A stretch of 14,073 nucleotides of DNA, from positions 1 to 14,073 of the forward strand of contig CANDJX010000032.1 in assembly GCA_947385185.1 (NCBI GenBank), read 5' to 3'. The notes under the pieces were generated by a model that ran no database searches, was not told the origin of the DNA, and saw nothing but the letters and a program-made list of their open reading frames with translations. The stretch comes from an uncultured Clostridia bacterium. GTDB lineage: Bacteria; Bacillota; Clostridia; Christensenellales; Pumilibacteraceae. The translations under genes and the position numbers were made by a program. Shown piece after piece: positions 1 through 6,815 of this stretch (positions within the stretch are counted from its first letter, which is position 1; each line of letters opens with the position of its first letter).

Positions 1-48
1 TCTACACTGACAAGCACACTCTTTCCCTACACGACGCTCTTCCGATCT
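1..48 (+). other. Illumina P5/Read-1 sequencing adapter (artefact)
   Basis: Bases 16-48 match the 33-base Illumina TruSeq Read-1 primer exactly, ending in CTTCCGATCT. Bases 1-7 (TCTACAC) match the end of the P5 flow-cell sequence, and bases 8-15 (TGACAAGC) sit where the 8-base i5 index belongs. The order P5 - index - Read-1 primer is that of a dual-indexed library molecule, so this is untrimmed adapter joined to a contig end. It should be removed before annotation; open frames crossing it are not real. Confidence 0.97.
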
Positions 49-1382
49 CGGGTAACAACATTCCTCTCGGCGACCGTGCGGCAAACGCTCGCGGCGGCGG
101 ACAGTGGGATCCCGCGCTTCGTAACGGCAAGGGCGGCGTAAAAGTAGGTAAAGTCACGATGAAACAAAGCACCGATCAGTCGGGTAACGTTATCTGGGTT
201 CCTTCGTACTCCACCACGGAGTTCCTCACCAGCGACGATACTACCGGCAACGGCGCAGAGCTGATGAAGATCCAGTACTACTACGCGAGAACCCGCGCTA
301 TGGAGCTTCTGTACACGCACGTACGTTCGAACGCCATCGACAACGGCGCGGACTTCCAGAAGAACTTTGCGGCTCAGACGATCACGCTTCCCGCAAACGC
401 TTCGGGTACCAGAACGATCAACGCGACGTTCGCGGCGGGCTCCGACGTTTCGTACGAACTCGTGGAATCCAACCTTCCCGAAGGCGTACGCTTCAATATA
501 AACAACCTTACGTTCACGAGCAACAAAGCTCAGTTCGGAAGCGGCTTTGTAAAAATCAAAGCAAGCTATGACGGTTGGGCTAACAAGACCGTAAAATTCG
601 ACGTCAAAGTAGTAGAACCCGTAACTTATACCGGAAGCCTGACTCTTGCCAAGGATACGGCTTACGAGGCTACGGTATCTCAGGACTTCTGGGCTCCTAC
701 TCCCAATCTCGGAGCAAATCAGGCAGGAACCGTATCCGTAACGCCGAGCGTTACCGGACTTCCCGCCGGACTTACGTTCGACGCGGCTACCGGAAAGATC
801 TCCGGTACTCCCACGGCGGGCGGCGAGTATAAAGTAACGGTTACGTATGCAGTCGTTACCCGTACAATCAGCTCGAACAGGCCGACCGACTCGACGGCGC
901 GTTACAGCAGCACGTTCACTCTTACCGTAGGTAACGTCGTTACCGTAACCGTCAACGGCGTGGCTCAGAAGATCGAAAGCGGCTCCAAACTTACCAAGCC
1001 CGCAGATCCCGAGGCACCCGAGGGACAGCGCTTCGTAGGCTGGTACGTCGGCGACGACGCGTTCGACTTCGATACCGCTATTACCGCGGATACGGTAATT
1101 ACGGCTAAGTTCGAAGCGATTCCCGATTCCATCGAGTTCCGCGTAGAAAACGGCGAGATACAGGCAAAGATCAACGGCGGCGAATGGGTAAAGGTTGCCA
1201 ACGTCAGCGACCTTAAGGGCGACAAGGGCGATCCCGGCGATCCCGGCGCTCCCGCTCCCGCTCCCGAGGGCGGTTGCGGATCGTTCGTAGGAACGACCTC
1301 GATCGTACTCGTAGCCGTACTCGGACTTGCATTCGTCGGCTTTGCAATCGCAAAAGCCGCAAAATGCAAGAAAGAAGACTAA
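49..1382 (+). CDS. Secreted multidomain surface protein, 3' fragment; probably the C-terminal part of a GH3-type glycosidase
   Basis: The frame is open from the adapter junction to TAA at 1380-1382, so the start is missing and the ATG at 159 is very likely internal. The first ~100 residues contain NNIPLGDRAAN and MELLYTHVRSNAIDNG. The latter resembles the end of the GH3 barrel domain in the complete enzyme downstream (KNILYTSVRSNGMNG), so I infer the tail of a second GH3 protein. Next come two Ig-like stretches; the second has the putative-Ig (He_PIG) signature LPAGLTFDAATGKISGTP (about 757-810). An InlB/Listeria-Bacteroides repeat follows (about 942-1118, FVGWYVGDDAFDFD), then a W-V...LKG linker and four collagen-like Gly-X-Y triplets (1215-1253). 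The tail is GGCGS, a hydrophobic helix and a short AKCKKED end, as in a C-terminal surface-anchoring signal. Domain calls are solid for the repeats and moderate for GH3. Confidence 0.8.
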
Positions 1383-1618
1383 TATAAAGATTCCGTAACA
1401 CGGAATTCCGATCGCGGGTGGGGGAAAGACAGGCGTCTTTCCCCCATGGCGTCGGAATATTTGCGAAATCGTCTCACAGACGCCGTGCGGTCGGCTGTAT
1501 TTTAGGCTCGGACCGGTTTCGGCGGAAAAGAAAATGAAAAAATATCGAAAATAAGCCGTCGGAAATCACGGCGGAGTATATATAAAAGTTCTATAAAAAT
1601 AGGAGGAACTTGTAAAAG
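1383..1618 (+). other. Intergenic region with hairpins, no gene
   Basis: This spacer of about 236 bases holds the long hairpin annotated separately, a smaller one just before it (TTCCGT-AAC-ACGGAA, 1391-1405), a weak 5-bp stem at 1555-1572, and an A/T-rich leader with several TATA-like hexamers at 1578-1597. I could not pair any of these with a convincing -35, so no promoter is called. The only translation signal is AGGAGGA at 1601-1607, serving the ATG at 1619. Confidence 0.6.
1405..1458 (+). terminator. Long stem-loop after the first gene, no U-tract
   Basis: A perfect 11-bp stem GGGGGAAAGAC / GTCTTTCCCCC (1420-1430 with 1435-1445) closes on the 4-base loop AGGC. It is extended by an outer stem ATTCCGA / TCGGAAT (1405-1411 with 1452-1458) across an internal loop. 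It lies 22 bases after the stop codon. No T-run follows, so it is either a non-canonical terminator or an mRNA-stabilising/processing structure between the first gene and the lipoprotein gene. Confidence 0.6.
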
Positions 1619-3292
1619 ATGAAGAAGCTAATGAAATTGCTGCTTATCGCGCTCGTTTGCACTTTCGTTTTTTCGTTCGGCGCTTGCGCCATGAGTCTTA
1701 CGTGTATAAGTCACATAGACAGGGACGGAAACGGCAGATGCGACAACTGCGGACAAGAGGTGCAACTTTCCAGAGTCAAGGAGCTTGCGGTTAAGACCAA
1801 TCCCGATAAGCTGTATTACGCCTTAAACGATAATGAGTTGGACGTAACCGGCGGCGTGCTTTCCGTTACGTATAAAGACGATACGACGGAGGACGTCGCG
1901 CTTAGCGACGAACGTGTCACGGTAACCCTGCCCGATATGACTTCGGAAGGCGAAAAGCTTGTGTCTGTTGTTTTTGACAAAGCAAGGACAAGTTATAAGA
2001 TTCAGGTCGGCAGACAGAAATTCACCGTCACTTTCGACCTCGGCTACGAAGGCGGGACTCCGATCCCGTCGCAGGACGTGTATATCAACGAGCACGCGGA
2101 AGCGCCGGACGATCCGTCCAGACCGGAATGGAGCTTTACGGGCTGGTATACCGCGAATGACGAACTGTTCGACTTCGCGCTTACTCCGATCACAAGCAAC
2201 CTCGCATTGCACGCGGGTTGGACTCAGTCGTTCGGCGTAACGTATGTAGCGAACTATACGGGCGGCACGGACAAGAGCGCGCCTACCGTCGGCGGCAAAG
2301 CCGATTGGTCGGTCGTTCCCGACGCGAGAACGGATTACGTCTTCGCAGGTTGGAGCTTGAGCGCAAACGGAACTACGCCGTATGACTTCAATACGCCGGT
2401 TTCCGGCAGTCTGACGCTTTACGCTATGTGGGCGTCCGACAGTACCGCAACGCATACCGTTACATTCGACTATAACGCCGGAAACACGGTGACCGATACA
2501 AAGACGATCCCCGCAGGCTACGCAGTATCCCGTCCCGCAGATCCGACGAGAGCGAACGTGACCGAAAAAGGTCATCAGGCGTCCGGCTTCGTATTCGGAG
2601 GCTGGTACACAGACGCCGAATGCACGACAGAATATGACTTCGCCACCGAGATCTCGGGCAACGTCACGATTTATGCAAAGTGGACGGGTATGTACGTATT
2701 CGAGGCAGAGCACGTCAGCCTTACCGATCCCATCACGGGCGAACCTTTGCAGGGCATGGGCGCGTCCGGCGGTTCGGTAGGTCCGAACATGGTCGATCCT
2801 CCTCCTCCGGGAATGGAAGGAATGAATGCAAGCAACGGGTATTACGTAACGTATCTGTACGCTCAGGGATTGTCGATCAACTTCCTGATCACTTCCGACC
2901 GCGCCGTTTCGGATGCAACGCTCGTATTCAGAATCACGTGCGAGAACGCTCCTTTCGCGATCGATCCCGTACTGAACGAAGGTACGACGTGGAGCGGAAC
3001 GTTATACTCGCAGTACGCCATCACGCTCAACAACGAGCCCATCAATTACGAGACCATCGAAATTACGGATACCACCGGTCATGCTTCGGTCAGAAGACCT
3101 TTCTCCGACCATGTGCTTGCGACCAATCTGTCGCTCAAAAAGGGAATGAACGTATTCTCCTTCATTACCGCGAACAACCACGGTATGGGCGGAACGATGT
3201 CGGGTACCGCGCCCGTTATCGACTGCATTAAGGTGACTACGTCGGCAAATCTGACGTGGATTCCTATGACGTCAAACGAGTTCGGTCAGTAA
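1619..3292 (+). CDS. Lipoprotein with Ig-like domain, three InlB-type repeats and a CBM6/35-like carbohydrate-binding module
   Basis: Starts at an ATG preceded by AGGAGGA at 1601-1607. The 557-residue product has a lipoprotein signal peptide with a lipobox-like FGAC, lipidation predicted at Cys23. A short Cys/Asp-rich stretch follows (HIDRDGNGRCDNCG), common in Clostridia surface proteins, then an Ig-like (Big_3-type) domain at about 50-130. Three Listeria-Bacteroides/InlB repeats lie at about 136-204, 205-272 and 277-355, each with a GWYT/GWS and xMW/KW ending. The C-terminal ~190 residues begin VFEAEHVSL and end VIDCIKVTTSANLTW, the opening and closing pattern of CBM6/CBM35 modules. No catalytic domain is seen. 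I infer a cell-surface glycan-binding protein that presents sugar to the membrane-bound GH3 enzyme encoded 83 bases downstream. The repeat calls are firm; the CBM family is inferred from pattern only. Confidence 0.85.
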   Translation: MKKLMKLLLIALVCTFVFSFGACAMSLTCISHIDRDGNGRCDNCGQEVQLSRVKELAVKTNPDKLYYALNDNELDVTGGVLSVTYKDDTTEDVALSDERVTVTLPDMTSEGEKLVSVVFDKARTSYKIQVGRQKFTVTFDLGYEGGTPIPSQDVYINEHAEAPDDPSRPEWSFTGWYTANDELFDFALTPITSNLALHAGWTQSFGVTYVANYTGGTDKSAPTVGGKADWSVVPDARTDYVFAGWSLSANGTTPYDFNTPVSGSLTLYAMWASDSTATHTVTFDYNAGNTVTDTKTIPAGYAVSRPADPTRANVTEKGHQASGFVFGGWYTDAECTTEYDFATEISGNVTIYAKWTGMYVFEAEHVSLTDPITGEPLQGMGASGGSVGPNMVDPPPPGMEGMNASNGYYVTYLYAQGLSINFLITSDRAVSDATLVFRITCENAPFAIDPVLNEGTTWSGTLYSQYAITLNNEPINYETIEITDTTGHASVRRPFSDHVLATNLSLKKGMNVFSFITANNHGMGGTMSGTAPVIDCIKVTTSANLTWIPMTSNEFGQ

Positions 3293-3309
3293 TAACGCTT
3301 GATTATTCG

Positions 3310-3335
3310 CCGCTCCGCCGTAAAAGGCGGAGCGG
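3310..3335 (+). terminator. GC-rich hairpin between lipoprotein and GH3 genes
   Basis: A perfect 10-bp stem (3310-3319, CCGCTCCGCC) pairs with 3326-3335 (GGCGGAGCGG) around the loop GTAAAA. It is followed by GGGATAAAAG, not a T-run, so it is unlikely to stop transcription efficiently. It may set the 3' end of the upstream message or reduce read-through into the GH3 gene. Confidence 0.55.
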
Positions 3336-3375
3336 GGGATAAAAGCAAAGAAATTTATGTATAACAGGAGAAATT

Positions 3376-6300
3376 ATGAATTTTATCAAAACGATATTCA
3401 AGTATAAGAGATCTCGTATATGGTTCATTGTTTCGGTTTCGTTGATAGTGCTCATCGCCGTGATCGGTATTCTTGCGGAAACCGCGCTGTTTCAGCTCTT
3501 TACGACCGCGCTCGGACCCAGACTCAATAAGTCATTCGGCGGCGGTACGTATTACGTATCCGATTACTTAGACAAGGATGACGCTTTCACCAAGTCCAAC
3601 CTCGTCAATGAACGCATAAGCGAAGAAGGCATCATAATGCTTAAAAACGAGGATAACGCCCTCCCGCTCGCCGAAGGCAGTAAAATTTCGGTGTTCGGCA
3701 AAAACTCGGTCAATCTCGCATACGGCGGTTCGGGTTCGGGCGCGTTTACCGTGACTTCGGAAACCCCGACGATCTTCGACAGCCTCGAGGCTGCGGGCTT
3801 TAAGTATAATAACGTACTTAAGGAATTCTACGAAAACGACAATGCGTCCGGCTCCGGCAGACCCGAATCGCCTACGCTCGACATGCAACGCAGTACGCTT
3901 CCCGGTTTTGCTACCGGCGAAACGCCGTACTCGAGCTATACTCAGGCGGTCAGGGACAGCTACAACGAGTATAACGCCGCGGCGCTTGTGGTTATATCCC
4001 GTATCGGCGGCGAGTCGTTCGACCTGCCCCGTACGATGATCGATACCGAAGGCGCACTGAACGAAGCCGACCACTATCTCGAGCTTGACAAAAACGAACA
4101 GGATCTTCTCGTCAACGTTTGCAACGAATTCGATAAAGTCGTCCTTATCGTAAACTGCTCGACATCTATGGAGCTCGGTTTCCTCGATCCCGCCGCAGAC
4201 CATGACGATACGCTCGTGGACGGTATGGCAGGCATCGACGCCAAAATCGACGCCGCCCTCTGGATAGGCAGCCCGGGTTGGTCGGGTATCAACGCGCTCG
4301 GCAGAGTCCTCAAAGGTCAGGTTACCCCTTCGGGCAGAACCATCGACACCTATCAGAGAGATTTCACCAAAGATCCTACGTATCAGAACTTTGCAGACCA
4401 GCTTGTCACTAACGGCAACACGTACCTTGTGTCCGACGGCTCGAAGCCTTCGATTCCCGAGCACTTCGTCGATTACGAGGAGAGCATATACGTGGGCTAT
4501 CGCTATTACGAGACCCGCGGCTACGGCAACGAGTCCTGGTATGACGACAACGTCGTATTCCCGTTCGGTTACGGTCTGTCTTACACGACTTTCGACTGGG
4601 ACGTGGATTTCGGTTTCGACGCAGACGCTTCGTTTAGCTGGACGGGTGAGAACGATCACGAATTCAGCCTTACCGTGAACGTCACGAACAGCGGCACGCA
4701 GTACTCCGGCAAGGACGTCGTAGAAGTCTATGTTACCGCTCCTTACGAACCGGGCAAAATCGAGAAGTCGTACGTCACCCTCGCGGGCTTCGCCAAGACT
4801 CCTCTCCTCGCTCCCGGCGAGACGAAACCGGTGACCGTTACGTTCAAGGGCTACGACTTCGCTTCGTATGATTATAACGACGCGAACGACAACGAGTTCA
4901 GAGGATACGAACTCGACGCGGGCGCTTACACCGTAAGAGTCATGAAAAACTCGCACGATGAAGTCGCAAGCCGCAGTTTCACGCTTTCGACCAACGTTCA
5001 GTACAAGAAAGACCCCGTAACCGGCACCGACGTTGTCAACCGCTACGATGACGTAAGTTTCGCTACGGAAGGCGGCTTCGAGAGCCAGCTTTCCAGAAAC
5101 GACTGGACGGGCACTTTCCCCGTAAACGAGTCCCTCGGCGCCAACGGCGACGCTTCGCGCACTATTTCGCCCGAACTCATGAATCAGATCAAGAGTACGG
5201 CGACGAACAATCCTATCGTAAACGATCCGAACGTAATCAGACCTAACCAGGCAACCGTCGTTTCGCCCGCCGCTACGTTGGAAATCTATAAGCTCATTAA
5301 GTTCGACGAAAACGACGAAGTTATTCGCGACGAGGTCGGCACCGTCGACGTCAGCTACGACGACGAGGGTTGGGACGCTTACCTCGACCTTCTGACCATT
5401 AACGAAATGATGAGCTACACGATGAACGGCGCGTTCAAGACCGACGCTCTGTCGAGTATAGGCGTCCTGCCTATGTTCTCTACCGACGGACCCGTAGGAT
5501 TCGTTTACTTCATGGCTCAGGTCGAGGCGCAGAACCCCGTTTACCGCACCTGCTCGTATGCGAGCGAATGCGTGATCGCGGCGACCTGGAACGTAGAACT
5601 TGCTTACGAAATGGGCAAGTCCGTAGGTAACGAGGGTATCATCGGTAACGTCAGAGCAGACGGCAGACCTTACGCCGGCTGGTATGCTCCCGCTATCAAT
5701 ATCCACCGCACGCCGTTCTCGGGCAGAAACTTCGAGTACTACAGCGAAGACCCGTTCATCTCGGGTAAGCTCGCCGCAGAAGTCGTTAAGGGCTGCCGCA
5801 GCAAGGGCGTTTATTGCCAGATCAAGCATTTCGCGGTGAACGATCAGGAAACCAACCGTTCGGGCGTATGCACCTGGCTCACCGAACAGTCGCTCCGCGA
5901 GATTTACCTCAAGCCTTTCGAGATCGCGGTCAAGGAAGGCGGCGCGCTCGGCATGATGTCCTCGTTCAACCGTATCGGTTCGCTCTGGACGGGCGGCGAC
6001 TATCGTCTCCTTACCGAGATCCTCAGAAACGAATGGGGATTCAGAGGTCTGGTCATCACCGACTTCAACACCGAGCCTTTCATGGATACCAAGCAGATGG
6101 CTTACGCAGGCGGCGACCTCAACCTCGCTACCACGCCGAAGCCCTGGACAGCCGAAACCGCTGCCGACTACGTCGTGCTTCGTAACAGCGTCAAGAATAT
6201 CCTTTACACCTCCGTCCGTTCGAACGGTATGAACGGCTGCGGCGAAGGCGGATATTACATCACCTATTATGCTTGGTGGGAACTTCTGATCTTCTTCCTC

Positions 6301-6420
6301 GGCATCGGTATCATTATCGGCGCCGTCATCTGGGGCTTCTTCGCTATCTGGAGCGCATTGAAGCAGGCGAAGAAAGATAAAGAGAAAGCAGACGAAGCCA
6401 TAGAGGTAAGCAAAGAATAA
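3376..6420 (+). CDS. Membrane-anchored GH3 beta-glycosidase with permuted domain order
   Basis: Starts at an ATG 5 bases after AGGAG (3366-3370); 1014 residues. Exo-acting glycosidase, most likely beta-glucosidase or beta-xylosidase. The domain order is inverted relative to most GH3 enzymes: GH3 C-terminal domain first (about 79-404, with EEGIIMLKNEDNALPL, RIGGESFD at 209-216, YEESIYVGYRYYE at 367-379 and PFGYGLSYT at 396-404), then a Fn3-like domain (about 429-530), a linker, and the barrel domain last (about 669-950). Barrel motifs are NIHRTPFSGRNFEYYSEDP (775-793), KHFAVNDQE (817-825) and VITDF, where Asp896 is the predicted nucleophile. The acid/base Glu should lie in the first domain; Glu213 is one candidate. 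Helices at about 15-34 (after KYKRSR) and 967-992 (before KKDKEK) suggest both ends are cytoplasmic with the enzyme outside. The permuted order is known from Ruminococcus/Butyrivibrio-type enzymes. Substrate cannot be read from the sequence. Confidence 0.93.
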   Translation: MNFIKTIFKYKRSRIWFIVSVSLIVLIAVIGILAETALFQLFTTALGPRLNKSFGGGTYYVSDYLDKDDAFTKSNLVNERISEEGIIMLKNEDNALPLAEGSKISVFGKNSVNLAYGGSGSGAFTVTSETPTIFDSLEAAGFKYNNVLKEFYENDNASGSGRPESPTLDMQRSTLPGFATGETPYSSYTQAVRDSYNEYNAAALVVISRIGGESFDLPRTMIDTEGALNEADHYLELDKNEQDLLVNVCNEFDKVVLIVNCSTSMELGFLDPAADHDDTLVDGMAGIDAKIDAALWIGSPGWSGINALGRVLKGQVTPSGRTIDTYQRDFTKDPTYQNFADQLVTNGNTYLVSDGSKPSIPEHFVDYEESIYVGYRYYETRGYGNESWYDDNVVFPFGYGLSYTTFDWDVDFGFDADASFSWTGENDHEFSLTVNVTNSGTQYSGKDVVEVYVTAPYEPGKIEKSYVTLAGFAKTPLLAPGETKPVTVTFKGYDFASYDYNDANDNEFRGYELDAGAYTVRVMKNSHDEVASRSFTLSTNVQYKKDPVTGTDVVNRYDDVSFATEGGFESQLSRNDWTGTFPVNESLGANGDASRTISPELMNQIKSTATNNPIVNDPNVIRPNQATVVSPAATLEIYKLIKFDENDEVIRDEVGTVDVSYDDEGWDAYLDLLTINEMMSYTMNGAFKTDALSSIGVLPMFSTDGPVGFVYFMAQVEAQNPVYRTCSYASECVIAATWNVELAYEMGKSVGNEGIIGNVRADGRPYAGWYAPAINIHRTPFSGRNFEYYSEDPFISGKLAAEVVKGCRSKGVYCQIKHFAVNDQETNRSGVCTWLTEQSLREIYLKPFEIAVKEGGALGMMSSFNRIGSLWTGGDYRLLTEILRNEWGFRGLVITDFNTEPFMDTKQMAYAGGDLNLATTPKPWTAETAADYVVLRNSVKNILYTSVRSNGMNGCGEGGYYITYYAWWELLIFFLGIGIIIGAVIWGFFAIWSALKQAKKDKEKADEAIEVSKE

Positions 6421-6475
6421 AGAATTAAAATTGCCCCTCATCAGCGCCGAATCATCCCTTCGACGCACGCAACCG

Positions 6476-6514
6476 CGACCCTTTCGCCGAAAACGGCGGG
6501 AGGGTCGTTTTTTT
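6476..6514 (+). terminator. Rho-independent terminator after the GH3 gene
   Basis: A continuous 14-bp stem (6476-6489 with 6494-6507, two G-U pairs) caps on an AAAA loop and is followed at once by seven T. It lies 55 bases after the GH3 stop codon and closes the carbohydrate block. The T-run continues into a T-rich tandem repeat. Confidence 0.95.
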
Positions 6515-6540
6515 GTTTCTTTTTGTTTCTTTTTGTTTCT
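6511..6540 (+). repeat. Perfect 10-bp tandem repeat, three copies
   Basis: TTTTGTTTCT occurs three times back to back, starting inside the terminator T-run. It probably arose by slippage from that run. No gene overlaps it. Confidence 0.9.
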
Positions 6541-6545
6541 TTGCC

Positions 6546-6626
6546 GCGGTTTGCGTTTTCGTCTTGCCGCGATCCATGCTATAGCTTTTTTGCGGTTTGC
6601 GTTTTCGTTTTGCTGCAGTCCATGCT
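6546..6626 (+). repeat. Imperfect 35-bp direct repeat in T-rich spacer
   Basis: Copy one (6546-6580) and copy two (6592-6626) both begin GCGGTTTGCGTTTTCGT and end TCCATGCT. They agree at 31 of 35 positions and are offset by 46 bases. Part of the unit recurs after 6626 (TTTCGTTTTGCCG). The rest of the spacer to the promoter at 6745 shows no gene: short + strand open frames here translate to Phe/Arg/Cys-rich low-complexity peptides without ribosome binding sites. Function unknown; either degenerate duplication or binding sites upstream of the next operon. Confidence 0.8.
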
Positions 6627-6744
6627 TTCGTTTTGCCGTCGGTCTTATCGCTTGTTTTATTTTACTTGCCGGATTTCGCCTTTGTTTTACGCCCGAAATA
6701 TGTTGCCAACGGGGGCGTTTTGTTACCCGTCTGTGCCACGGCTA

Positions 6745-6773
6745 TTGACTGCCGCGGGCGCAAGCGGTATAAT
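6745..6773 (+). promoter_or_regulatory. SigA-type promoter for the acylation operon
   Basis: TTGACT (6745-6750) and TATAAT (6768-6773) are separated by exactly 17 bases, one mismatch from the consensus. Transcription would begin near 6780, leaving a short leader before the ATG at 6816. A second TATAAT at 6781-6786 lacks a matching -35. No operator is obvious, though the repeats just upstream could bind a regulator. Confidence 0.88.
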
Positions 6774-6815
6774 AACGGCGTATAATAAAGGACTATGTCA
6801 ACTGCGGAGGGGAGT

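Noticed and set aside
159..161. ATG 159 as the true start of the first gene
   Set aside because: The frame is open upstream to the adapter junction, the upstream residues look like protein (NNIPLGDRAAN), and there is no ribosome binding site or signal peptide at 159.
27..320. Minus-strand open frame of 97 codons
   Set aside because: It runs into the sequencing adapter at its 3' end and overlaps the real plus-strand reading frame.
1823..2713. 296-codon minus-strand frame opposite the lipoprotein gene
   Set aside because: Same in-register shadow; the plus strand carries a lipobox, InlB repeats and a good ribosome binding site.
3568..6468. 966-codon open frame on the minus strand, opposite the GH3 gene
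   Set aside because: It is in exact codon register with the GH3 frame, where minus-strand stops require TTA, CTA or TCA on the plus strand. These codons are rare here, so the long frame is a by-product of codon bias. It ends at the plus-strand Leu codon TTA at 3568, and its product shows no recognisable domain.
6508..6640. CRISPR array or other spaced-repeat system
   Set aside because: Only two copies of the 35-bp unit, imperfect and 11 bases apart, with low-complexity T-rich content and no cas genes.
6431..6748. Plus-strand open frame of 105 codons in the spacer after the GH3 gene
   Set aside because: It crosses the terminator and T-rich repeats, has no ribosome binding site and gives a Phe/Arg/Cys-rich low-complexity product.
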